A stretch of 64,000 nt of DNA from Sphagnum magellanicum. Its lineage: Eukaryota; Streptophyta; Sphagnopsida; Sphagnales; Sphagnaceae. Below are positions 25,050 through 35,940 of this stretch, in pieces. The translations under genes were made by a program, and so were the position numbers. Within the stretch, counting starts at the first letter, position 1. Each line of letters opens with the position of its first letter. Location of the stretch: NCBI GenBank assembly GCA_021904315.1, contig CM038916.1:9203065-9267064 (forward strand). Direction: 5' to 3'. The notes under the pieces were generated by a model. That model saw nothing but the letters and a program-made list of their open reading frames with translations, made no database searches and had not been told where the DNA came from.

Positions 25050-25270
25050 ACCTTGAAAAGGTTATGACCATCAACTTCATGAATGGCAGTGACTAGCTGC
25101 TATTACTCCCCACTGACTTCATCAGCTCCAAATGGTGGGTGTAGATAAGTATGTGATGATATGCTTTAAACAGGTAAACAATGATAAAAAAGTTCTACAT
25201 CCTGAGTTTCTCTTCCATTTCTGGAAACAACGGGAAGACTCAATTAGGATGTTGATTAACACTCAAAAGG
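25050..25270. repeat. Dispersed repeat, single-unit relative of the 4.2-4.9 kb repeat
   Basis: The stretch shares the lead-in (gactagctgctattactcc versus gactagttgccattactct), the 'catcctgagtttctcttcc' middle and the 'acgggaagactcaa...cactcaaaag' end with 4235-4890. Divergence is substantial. It lies between the PDS5 and PPR relics. Confidence 0.55.
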
Positions 25271-25789
25271 CATGATGAAAAGTCAATCATGTATACTCAG
25301 ACATGAGAGTGGAGATGAATCCCTTCACCACCACCACCACCATGCTCTAATGCATGCTATATTTCACCCTTTTGATCCACTAGTAGTTGCATCAGCTTGA
25401 ACAGAACCAGATGAAACTGGAGGAGCCTGGTTCAAATTATGTTGCCTTACCACCATTTCCAATGCCCCACAAGTCAAACCACACAGTTAGCCCTGGAAGA
25501 TACCAAACCCATGCATATGGATGGAGACATCAATGGGAGTGCCAATACAATAGCAACTGCCACGTCAATGCACCACGGATGTCTGATCCACTTCAGCAAT
25601 TGCTAGAAAGAAGGGGTATCCTGACAAACACGAGGGGAAGTGTGGCAAAGACTTTTGAGTTCTTAGGTTTTTGCCCAAACTGATGCAGAGATGCATATAT
25701 AAAGGATCATCCTATGTTTGCTATCATCAAAATAGGGACAAAGAAAGAGAACCCTGGCCTTGCTAATGGGGTTGACAAGAAGGTTGACC

Positions 25790-26440
25790 ATTTCTGCAAA
25801 ATTGGAACACTGCACCTGGTAAGAGAGTCCAGCTGCACATCTTCCTATTGCATTTGCTTAAATAGTGATAGTGCCTTCTGCCCTTTCCAACATTTCACAT
25901 GTCCCAATATCATGGTGCTTCAAGTGACCACATCTTGAGATGGCATCTTGTTGAACATTCTCAAAGTGTCTTCAAGGCTCCAACATTTTGCATACATGTC
26001 CACCAAGCCACTCCCACAAAGACATCAAACTTGGAACCACTTTGAATGACTTGATCATGAACACTCCTGCCATCTTCAAGCACACCCATGCTGGCACATG
26101 CATTTCACACCCCCATAAAAGTAATAGAGTCTGGCTGCACACCTTCCTGTTGCATGTGTCGAAATAGTTCCAGTGCCTTCTGCTCTTGCCCCCGTTTCAC
26201 ATTTCCCAATATCATGGCCTTCCAAGTGACCACATTTTGAAATGGCATCTTGTTGAACACTTTCTGTACATTGTCAATGCTCCCACATTTTGGATACATG
26301 TCAACCAAGGTACTCCTCACAAAGACACTAGACTCACAACCAAGTTGAATGAGGTGTTCTTGAACAAACCTGCCATCTTCAAGTGCTCCTAAACCAATGC
26401 CTTAATCACCTAAACAAAAGCCAGACTGCTTCCTGTGTCA
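25790..26440 (-). pseudogene. PPR gene fragment (PLS/DYW-class), broken
   Basis: Organellar RNA-binding pentatricopeptide repeat proteins serve RNA editing and processing. On the minus strand the clearest piece runs from about 26410 to 26105: 'GLGALEDGRFVQEHLIQLGC' continues into 'VFVRSTLVDMYPKCGSIDNV', 'KVFNKMPFQNVVTWKAMIL' and 'ALELFRHMQQEGVQPDSITF'. A second, more decayed copy of the same triplet follows at about 26098-25790 ('VLEDGRSVHDQVIQSGS', 'NKMPSQDVVT', 'STMILGHVKC'). The two copies lie about 307 bp apart, the length of one PLS triplet. The second copy holds in-frame stops and frame changes. There is no start codon context, no E or DYW domain, and degenerate sequence upstream to about 26780. 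This sequence flavour is familiar from fern and lycophyte PPR families. Confidence 0.85.
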
Positions 26441-26780
26441 ACTTATGTTTGAAATCCAGATACCTTGCATTTGTCTACATCCAGAAACCCAGATCAAGCT
26501 GATCAACCATGTGATCTCCACATCCATCGCATAAATGTTATCATGAGAACACAGAACACTGCTGCATTAGCCTTCTCCATCAGAAAATTGTATACACTTA
26601 CCTTCTCCAGCCTACTGCAACTATCCCACCAGTGCAAAGGACTTGAAAATAATTTCTGCCACACCAGGGCAGGATAACAACCAACAAGAGAGAACAACAA
26701 AAATGGACACCAACAAGAGCTATCACAGCTCCATGTGTATATCAAGATCTTGCATATAGATTGTGTCCAATGTTTCAATT

Positions 26781-28343
26781 TTGGGACTGGAAACGTATCA
26801 ATGTGATCAGATCAACATTTTTCGGGAAAGAAAACACGCTTACTGTGAGAAGGGTTTAGGATTATTTAATGATGAAACTGAATATTGACATTAAAACAAA
26901 ATATTGCAAACAATAAAAGAGGGATTTAAGTTAGTAAACGTAACATATCTTTATTTGGGCACCTACTTAAAAGAGTTACTACCATAGTGTTAATGTCGGT
27001 GTTGGTTTATCCAAGGCTCTATGTAAGAGGGTGTATGTGGGAGAAATGTTTGAGAGAGTTGATTATCGAGTTGATTTGAACCTTACTATTTGGGATGTGG
27101 CTCATGACTACGTTCTAACAAAAACAAATGTAATCACAAATTGGGTTGGGGTCAAGAAAGCTTCATATGGTAGACACTATAGACATTGTTTTTAAGTTGG
27201 AATTGTAAAACAATATTTTTCGATGGGTTGCAATTTAGTTGCACAATAATGCACCTAGAAACAACAAGAAAGCTTAGTCATGATGTTGGCTAACACTAAA
27301 AAAATATTATATACAAAAAAATATTATTGAATAAAAAATACACTTGCTCAAATCACAAGCCCTTTCTTAACATGATTACAAACTAGATAGTTGTATATGG
27401 CATCACCAATACTAAGGTTAGAACATTCCATGTTTTATCAAGAAATTTTTGGCAAAGGAATTATTATTTGTCAATGAAACACATACACAATCAAGATAAA
27501 AAAGATTAAGGTTTATAAAGGAGGATCTATATGTACATCTTAATGGAATCGATAATACAATGTATATTTTGCTTTAGTCTCATTTGAAAATTTCACCTTT
27601 CAACTAGTTATACAGTTTGAAAGTGACATGATATTGTGGGTTGCAACAATATAGTTGATGCTTAGTCATGACACAATTGAACAATAGTCCCAAAATAATG
27701 GACAAATCATTTATATATAATGAAAACCTAGTGGCATAACTAATTGTGTCACTATAAATCATAGTTGATAATTAGTTACAAAAAAGTTGAAAATGCAAAA
27801 TCTAATGGATGGCAACAATACATGCACATGGCATGATTATAAGTGTTAAGGCCATATTCTTAAGTAATTGGCAATTGAATTGTACATTTATGCTAGTTGT
27901 ATCATAGTTTTCATTTATGATTCTTGTCCTACTTGGCCATGAAGTTAAAACATGGTTTATCACAATCATATATATGGTCTATATATACACCTGTATAGGG
28001 ATCCATCTTGTGATTAAGACACAATTATAATAAAACTCTATGAATTTTTAACGTGATAGTTTTATATTTTAAAAATCTAGTATTTTCATGGAATAGTTGC
28101 ACATTTGTTGATTTAGACATCTAGTTGCAAGGCAATGAAATTTCCATGGACACAATTTCTTATAGTGTTATTACATTCCCCACCAAAACACCAAAACATC
28201 ACATTTGCAATGTAATAATATTTGGATCCAATTGTAAATCATATAATTTGGTTCACTCAATTAGGAATCAATATGTCCAACCTACCAACAAGTGTTTTAG
28301 AATCATTTCATGATGGCTTACAAACTTGGTGTCTTCATGCAAT
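26781..28343. other. AT-rich stretch, no gene recognised
   Basis: Only short frames without motifs occur here. Local purine or AT runs are present. I see no terminal repeats. Confidence 0.45.
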
Positions 28344-28523
28344 AATGCTAAGACCAAAAGTGAAAAAGGAAAACATCAAATTGCAAAACACAATGAACCA
28401 AATAATGTTGATATTGAAAGTGAAAAAAAAAAACACTAAACTACAAAGCACATAAAACAAATTAGTGTTGAGATAAAAAATGAAAAAAAAGAACATTGAA
28501 CTACAAGCTCAAACAATTAATTT
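28344..28523. repeat. 60-bp tandem repeat, three units
   Basis: Units at 28344, 28404 and 28464 share the order 'aatg/agtg ttgat...', 'gtgaaaaa(a/g)', 'aacatcaaa/aacactaaa/aacattgaa' and 'ctacaa'. The 60-bp period is a multiple of three, and the first two units stay open in one frame as a Lys/Asn-rich peptide. No family is recognised. It lies about 1 kb upstream of the pogo-like remnant. Confidence 0.75.
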
Positions 28524-29379
28524 GATAAAAATAGAATTGCATCTATTGATAAAGTTCACAAGGAAAAGTTTAGCAGATTTATTTCTTACTAATGGATAAT
28601 GAAGTTAGCTATCTTTGTAATAGGAAAATGTACAAAAAATAATGGGACATTGCAAGTTGTAGTTCATTGTTGCTTTAGATACACCCTTATAACCTACACA
28701 ATAACGTATGAAGATTTGGACTAGGCTAATTTTGTAAAATTCTTTAATTTCATTTCCATTAATGAAGAAATAGAAATACATGCATTCTTGACTCATTTCT
28801 AGACCTAACATGGTTTTTGTATTCATGGTTTAACCATAGGAAAAATAAAGTATAACACTTGTGAGACTCACACACATTCCCCCAAACTTTTGGGAACTAG
28901 GGCCAAGAAAACTAATATAAACATGATGTTCAATGACCCTTGTAGTCCTAAGAAGGAGCAAGGTGTTAAACCATTCGATTTGCGGACAAAAAAAATGTTC
29001 GTGCCTTAATTTCAATCAAACACAAGAGAAAGACCACAAGCATCAACAAGACCTTTGTCACAAATCCAAGGAGCAAATAGACAAATGAATCATTAAAAAA
29101 AGGCCACATATGTAATCGAAAAAGTCACAAGTTCCTATGGAAGGCCAACATGTTTTAAGCCATACTTTTGACCTCATGTTCTAACTATTTAAATGAGAAA
29201 ACCAAATATAACAAACTTGGCCTTTTGGGTGCATTAATAGAAAAAAAGGATATGCATGTTGTTGAATGAACTTTGGGTATGCAAAAATGTGGACTTTCCA
29301 TAACATTACATCAATTCAAATGGAAGGTGACATAATTGATTCAAACCTAATGCACCCCATTTTGAATTGGATTATTAAA

Positions 29380-30090
29380 GTACTCATCGTGGTATTGGTT
29401 AAACATAAGCATCCAAAATTAACCATTCATCTTGTAGAAGGTTTGGAAATCAACATGCCACAAGGTTTGACCACTAGTTCATGCACATTATACACCCAAC
29501 ATCAATACAATGCAAATCACATATGTAATTATGATGGCATTGGGATTTAAGTAGTGTGATAATCAAGGGAAAAAGTTTTGGCAAAAAGGGGATCACATTA
29601 AGTTTACAACAACATTCCAAAGTATAAAAAATGGCTGACCATTAACTATGCAATGAATGATTTGGGGGGGGGGGGGGGGGGGGAGGGGGGGGGGAGACTA
29701 CTAAGGTTTTCCATATCGAGGGGTGAAAGAATTAAAGATGATTACATTAAACAATACAAATTTGAAATGTGTATGGAAATGCAAATGAAAGCATGGATGA
29801 CATCTTTTCTATTCAAATTTTTTTTGTTATTCTTCAAAAGATCAAACCTAAATGACATCTATCAAATCAATCACCATCTATTAATTTTAGATGGATATGG
29901 TTCACATGTAACTTCTTTAGAACAAACAATATAACACCAAACACCACCATATTAAATGAGGACAATGAACTAAACTTCAATGATGAAATTGAAGATATTC
30001 AAGAATGGGCAATAAATGGAGTTCTTATAAAATTAGTAAACATGACACATACAAAAAAAATTACTCCAATTAATGTTAATGTTGATGACT
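29380..30090 (+). mobile_element. Decayed pogo/CENP-B-like DNA transposon (DDE_1 transposase)
   Basis: In order on the plus strand: 'KHKHPKLTIHLVEGLEI' (end of the CENP-B-type DNA-binding half, about 29400-29450), 'GLTTSSC', 'YNANHICNYDGIGI' (first catalytic-Asp neighbourhood, normally N-x-DETGI, about 29510-29550), 'VLAKRGS', 'WLTINYAMND', 'RGERIKDDYIKQY', 'KAWMTSFLFKFFLLFFKRS' and 'INHHLLILDGYGSHVTSLEQ' (second catalytic Asp, about 29870-29925). This is the usual order of pogo/Tigger-type plant transposases. A 20-G run followed by 10 G (29664-29694) sits inside the coding body where about eight residues are expected. The first catalytic motif is altered and several stops occur, so it is inactive. 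Terminal repeats and TA duplications were not found. Decayed C-terminal sequence may run to about 30450. Confidence 0.78.
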
Positions 30091-30499
30091 GAAACTAATT
30101 AAAACCAAGGTGCTATGTGAAAGAGCTTATATAAGTCTTATTACTGTAGAAAATGCAAATATGATGGAAGATAACTTAGAGGAAACAATAACCTTTATTG
30201 AACCCACAATTGAATATCAAAGTCAATAAGTGAATTTAACAAATCAAAGGCTAGTTCCACTTTGCCTTACAAATATGTTGTCACTATTGTGTTTACATAC
30301 ACAAAAAAGTTGTAAAAAGGAACCATTAATCAATTATAACTAATTCCATATCATACCATTTAATGAATATTTATATATTTTGCAACAAAAAGCTATCCAG
30401 ACCAAGAGGTAGTAAAAAAAAAAAAAAACAAAGGAAAAAGGAAAGAAAGAGGACAAGGTAAAAATAAATTATTGAATTATGGAACGTTATACAACAATT

Positions 30500-31140
30500 A
30501 ATTCAAAAGTTGGTTGAAAAATGAACAAAAAAATTTGCACAAGTAGGACAAAAAATAATAACATGATCAAAAGGATTAAACCATTTGGATCAAAAAATGA
30601 AAACCATTTGAGACAACAGTCATTAGTATCAGGACGAATAAATTTTCTTGGGCTAAATGATTATACTAAAAGGATTAACAAGCAAGGATTAAGATTAAAA
30701 AAACCTTGTGAAAAAAATAATCAAACCAATAAACAAGGACCAAAATACAACAATCTATAGGACTAGGATAGATAGGAGCTTATGTGAGCATAAGGATCAA
30801 ACTATGAGGACCAAGAGACAATGATTGTTAGGACCAAAACAAAAAGGAATCATGGAACACAAGGATCAAACCATGGGGATGATCACAACAACCATGACAA
30901 ATAAGAGTTTTTGAACTACAAGATTAAACTAGTCGGAGGACCAAGAAATGAGGACCAAAATAAAGAAGAACTTGCATGCAAAGTAGGAAACAAGGACTAA
31001 AATGGTTAAAAACTTGCATGAGTTACAAGATCAAACTAGGTGGACCAAGAGATAACAATCACAAGGACCAAAATGAAAAAAAACTTGTGAGTAATGAAAT
31101 TAGACTACAAGGATTAAGAGCTCAAAGTTGGGTGAGTGGG
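30500..31140. repeat. Degenerate 'aaggatcaaac...aggaccaaaa' repeat block
   Basis: Variants of ACAAGGATCAAACTA followed by GGACCAAGAGA and AGGACCAAAATGAAAAA recur at irregular 60-110 bp spacing, for example near 30808, 30860, 30920 and 31026. This looks like an old minisatellite that has drifted. The 79-aa plus-strand frame at 30521-30760 is a by-product. Confidence 0.6.
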
Positions 31141-34003
31141 AAGACAAATAGTTGAATGAGTAGCATCTCTCCACACATTACGACTAACCAACAACAATAA
31201 ATTGAATAACAAGATGATTAAGAAGAACACCAAGGAAGATGCCTACAACCATTTGTAAACATTTGCATATCACATTGATATTGGGAAGACCGAAAAATTG
31301 ATGAAGGAAACTCTTGTTGCAATGCACATGGATGGTAGTTGCTAGGGAAACTTGATCTTGGGTTGTGGTGGCATTGATTCCAATTTAAGAATTTAAAGTT
31401 GGGAGAACAAGAGTCAACCTATCATTGTTGATGAGTATACCTTTTTCAAAGTTTTGATCGCACTCATTTATGAATGATGAATATGATCACATGAATAAAA
31501 TGTTAGTTTTGGCATTGATCCATTTTGATAGGGGAATAAATGTTGTTTATTTCTCAACAATTTAAAACTTGATCACAAGTTGCAAAGTGTTCAATGATTG
31601 ATCTAGCTACTTTAGTGGACCTTACAAAGTTTGTAAAGTCTTTGTGCAGCCTAGCAAGGAGTTTACAAAATCCTAGGGAGACTATGTGAATCTTATGTAA
31701 TATATAGTAATCCCCAACATACACTAAGCAAAATTCCATGAATTTTAATGAAAGCAAAGGATCCTTGAAACCAAATGGATATGAATAATTAATGCAACAC
31801 CTAGATCTATTAGACCACATGATGTGTAATCCATGTTCCAAAGAAATTGTGATGTATTTATTGCTAGGTTTGAAAAGAGATTTATGTTATGTTTATCCTA
31901 CTTGTTCAACTTTTTCAAGATCTTTACTTCCTTAATCCCAATCTTGAGTTCTTGACACTTTCTTTTGTTTGGATTTAAAGACCTAGTTTGTTGTTAGCTT
32001 TTCATCTTGTATCGTAGGTCATGATTTGATATGTATAATTTATGATCTCTTTGGTCATTGGATTAGTTCCTAAAGCTTTTTGTAGAATCCTCAATCTTCA
32101 ATATTAATTTTTCAAGGTTACTTTAAAGTTGACGAAGTTCAAATTATCTTGATTTTCTTCCCAATCCATGATGTGAAACCATTGGCAACATTCTTGTCCA
32201 CATCAACTATGACACCTTTTATATGTTTTATATGAAATCTACACCTCCAAATTGTTCCCAATTATGAGTTGGTATCTCCTTCCCATTTTCATTATATTTG
32301 AAAATCAAGCGAATGTATACCAATGGGTACCTTGTGGATTTGGAACCTAGAGGGGGATGGAATGAACTTATGGCACACAAGTTGATTGAAGAAACCCTAA
32401 ATGCTCAAGTTGCTTGGAGAAACCCTAAATGCAAGAATTTACTACGTAAGCCAAGTTGCATTGTGAAACCTACAAGAACCAATCTCCTTTTTTCTTTCAA
32501 CTTTTGGCACTTGGGGTCTTCCCTTCATTTCAAGTTTTGTACTCAATTTCATTTTTCAGATATTCCATATATTATGTGCCATATATGATGATGGCCTTGC
32601 TATGGTAGAGCTCCCACAAAAGAGTAAGAGTAAGCGACAATTGCAGTATCACTGTCCCATTCTAGGCACCCAAATTCCTACTCACACAATCAACAAAATC
32701 ACAGATTGGTGTAAGGTGCTTGGAATAAGAGAAGAAAAAGAGAACCAAGAATTCCCATTCTGTTCCACTCCACCCCATTGGTATCACTAGCCTGATGATG
32801 GAAAAATTTCAACACCCAAGTTCCAACACAGGATTGAAAATTTCCAAAAACCTGCAACCAGAGGTTATAACAAAATCAACATAGACACATAACTGTGTTG
32901 AATGTTGGTCCAATTTACCCACTGCAATTTAGATGCCACCCAAGCGCTCCACATCTGAAACATGAAGCATCATGCATAAGAAGGAACCACACACAGGTTT
33001 CATCTTATTGTAGACATACACCACATCTTTTAGTTCAGAACTGCAAGATTTCAGTACCATCCACAATCACAATGCTTCAAGGGTATCTTTATGTTTGAGG
33101 ACTTCAAGACTGACTTGACCACGTACCCAACCCCCACCGCTCCAACAGTGCACAATGTTCTTGTGCACCAAAAAACCCATATCACAATGTCTGGGCACAC
33201 TTATGTACTTCGGAATGGTCAAGCCCCTGACCAGTATGAGTTTTGCACAGAGGGAGTTGGCATATGACCACAAGACAGTACCACACACAAATCCAACCAC
33301 CAAAATTGCAGTTTGACAAAACAAAATGGTGAATCTGCAAGAGAAGAATTTCAAATCATAGTGCCTTCGGATTTTTGGCGGGATTTGAAGAAAGACTACT
33401 GGAATGTGTGCAATGTGAAAGTTTGCAAGCAAAAACAGTTCAAGTCAAGGACTATTGAAAAGAGCTCCCACATTACCACAGCATTGTGGAATTGCTCACT
33501 TGATGATGGCACCACCAAAATCATTGAAGGTTCTTCAAGGACTACCAGTCATGTACAGAGCAGAGTCATGGGTGGGAAGATACAGTCAACACCTGCCCAG
33601 TCACAACAAAGTTCCATGCATTGAAGCACACCTCATTCCTGTGCTGAATGCTTATGTCTCCTATGTACCACCATGCACAATCTTATCCCCACAGTGTTGG
33701 ACACTAGAGATCTTCCAATTCACATGTGATTCCATTATAGCTAATCTGTTTTCCTCTCCATTTCACACCATGGACTGTGGCAACTGATCTGCCTATACAA
33801 GTAAGCATGCAGGCATGCACCTGGCCAATCTAAGATGATGCTTCTTGAGAGCTTAAACATGGGTACCTAAATGCTGCTGCTTCGATCATCACATGTACAA
33901 ACTGCTTTTGATCTTGTTCGGAATAGTTTGCTTTCTTAACTAAATTCCAAAGACCAAAAACTCCACAGTCTCACAATCTGATCAGATCAAACCCTGACAA
34001 TTG
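31141..34003. other. Stretch without a recognised gene; composition changes near 32.6 kb
   Basis: AT-rich DNA gives way at about 32.6 kb to more complex, GC-richer DNA like that near the real genes. Frames at 33067-33432 (minus), 33313-33624 and 33455-33787 (plus) overlap on both strands and match no domain I know. A duplicated GAAACCCTAAATGC lies at 32391-32430. Confidence 0.4.
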
Positions 34004-34703
34004 ATTCATATAAGAACAATGCTGGTAAACTGAGACACACCCAACAGTGACATATAAGAACAATGTTGCTCAACTGAGACACCCGACAGTGACATATGAG
34101 AAAAGGCTGCTCACCTGAGACACCCAACAGTGACATATGAGAACAATGCTGCTCACCTGCAACACCCGACAGTGAATATAAGAACAATGCTGGTCAACTG
34201 AGACACACCCGACAGTGACATATAAGAACAATGTTGCTCAACTGAGACACCCAACAGTGACATATGAGAAAAGGCTGCACACCTGAGACACCCAACAGTG
34301 ACATATGAGAAAAGGCTGCACACCTGAGACACCCAACAGTGACATATGAGAACAATGCTGCTCACCTGAGACACCCGACAGTGACATATGAGAACAATGC
34401 TGCTCACCTGAGACACCCAACAGTGACATATGAGAACAATGCTACTCACCTGAGACACCCGACAGTGAATATGAGAACAATGCTGCTCACCTGACACCCA
34501 ACAGTGACATATGAGAACAATGCTGCTCACCTGAGACACCCAACAGTGACATATGAGAACAATGCTGCTCACCTGAGACACCCGACAGTGACATATGAGA
34601 ACAATGCCACTCACCTGAGACACCCGACAGTGAATATGAGAACAATGCTGCTCACCTGAGACACCCAACAGTGACATATGAGAACAATGCTGCTCACCTG
34701 AGA
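34004..34703. repeat. 42-bp minisatellite array, about 16 units
   Basis: The consensus unit opens TGAGACACCCAACAGTGACA and continues TATGAGAACAATGCTGCTCACC. Most units are 41-44 bp and differ at one to four positions. Recurrent variants are cccGac, aaaaGGctgc, taTAaga and the deletion gtgaATAT. The same variants recur in separate units, for example two adjacent GGCTGCACACC units, showing local duplication after the variants arose. Because 42 is a multiple of three, a 174-codon minus-strand frame stays open (34677-34153), but it is a 14-residue echo of the repeat. The array ends about 1.06 kb upstream of the ceramide synthase start codon. Confidence 0.93.
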
Positions 34704-34869
34704 CTGTCTGCTTGCTGATTACGCATCACCTGGGCAATGCTACTGCTGTCCTTCAACTTGGAATTTGAGCTTCTTGTGAAAACTATTATAAGAGCCTGTG
34801 TGAAACAAAAGACACAAAAAGCACCCACAGACATAGAAAGTCACAGCATTTGGAAGAGATATGGAAGAG

Positions 34870-34880
34870 ATATAAATGCA
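34870..34880 (+). promoter_or_regulatory. Possible TATA box for the ceramide synthase gene
   Basis: ATATAAATGCA lies about 30 bp upstream of a pyrimidine-rich 'ctcctctctgtgtctctgtg' tract, which could hold the start of transcription. It would imply a leader of about 850 nt, or an intron in the leader. This is a motif match only. Confidence 0.3.
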
Positions 34881-35464
34881 GAAGCTCCTAGACTCCTCTC
34901 TGTGTCTCTGTGTCTGTGCATCACCGAACATCATCTCTGCAGCTCGGTCTTTCAACTTGCATTCTGAGCTTTTCTGTGAACTTCTTCTTCTTCTACTCAC
35001 AGTAAAGAGATCCTTTGCAAACCAAGACACATGATGAGAGGCTAACATTCTGAGGTAAATATGCAGCAAGATACACAAAAGGGACAAATCTAGAAATGTG
35101 CATCTCTTCACAAAAAGATGTGATAATAGATATTGAAAGAAAGAAGCAAACCTTGTTCACCAAAGCACCTCATCAACAAGATCACCTGCACATACAGACA
35201 GAGCGAGAGAGTCAGAGACAGAGAGATGGTGAGCTTCTCCAAGAATTAGGGTTGCAAGATGCCCTAGCAAAGGTAGCAAACCGAGAAACAGAAGAGATTT
35301 GCCCCCTGGAACTACAAGCCCCACGAATCTGTGTTCCTACAGAAGAATAGAGTAGCAGCACCAGCACCAGCAGCTGTAGCTGAACAACAACAACAGGACA
35401 CAACAGATTTCTGTAGAAAGTAAGATTTACAGTTTGGGGATGTCCGAAGACTGGAAGTTCTTCT

Positions 35465-35720
35465 TCTTCTATTAGGTCAGATCCAGGGTTGACGAAGGAA
35501 GAAGAAGAAGAAAGGATCTGGATGTCTGGATGGCACTTTTCTCTACTTCACTGGTGATCTCTTCTTCTTCTTCTTCTTGAGAAGGTGAGTGGTGCTTCTT
35601 CTTGAGGAGGATTCCTCCTGGAGATGTGATCTCTTCTTCTTCTTCTTCTTTGTCTTCTTCTTCTTGAACAGGTGGGTGGTGGTGGTGCTTCTTCTTGAGG
35701 AGGGAGGATTCCTCCTGGCA
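35465..35720. repeat. (CTT)n-rich leader with an internal duplication
   Basis: CTT/TTC runs alternate with a segment that occurs twice, near 35583-35620 and 35670-35718: GGTG-rich, then GTGCTTCTTCTTGAGGAGG and ATTCCTCCTGG. The region lies directly 5' of the ceramide synthase start and is probably transcribed leader. Pyrimidine-rich leaders of this kind are common in plant genes. Confidence 0.8.
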
Positions 35721-35759
35721 GAGAGCTTGCAAGCAAATGCACATGTTGTTTGAGAGAAG

Positions 35760-35906
35760 ATGATGGAGTCAATGTGGGAAGCTGAGAGCTATCCAGCTTT
35801 GCAAGACTACTACTTGGTCTGTTACTTCGCATTCGCCTTTCCTGTGGCGCGATTCCTTCTGAACTGTCTCTTCTATCAGGTGGGTACTCTTCTTCTTCTT
35901 CAAATG

Positions 35907-35940
<34 letters not shown>

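Noticed and set aside
25387-25683. 98-aa plus-strand frame
   Set aside because: The composition is plausible but there is no motif, and it lies between two decayed host-gene fragments. I found no exon boundaries supporting it.
33067-33787. Three overlapping frames of 103-121 aa on both strands
   Set aside because: They overlap each other, show no known domain and no convincing splice structure. They remain unexplained complex DNA.
34153-34677. 174-aa minus-strand frame over the 42-bp array
   Set aside because: The 42-bp unit is divisible by three, so one stop-free frame repeats. The 14-residue peptide echo has no independent support.
34004-34703. Array resembling a CRISPR
   Set aside because: Units abut with no unique spacers and the DNA is clearly eukaryotic, so it is a minisatellite. 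The 32-bp array at 46.9 kb was rejected for the same reason.
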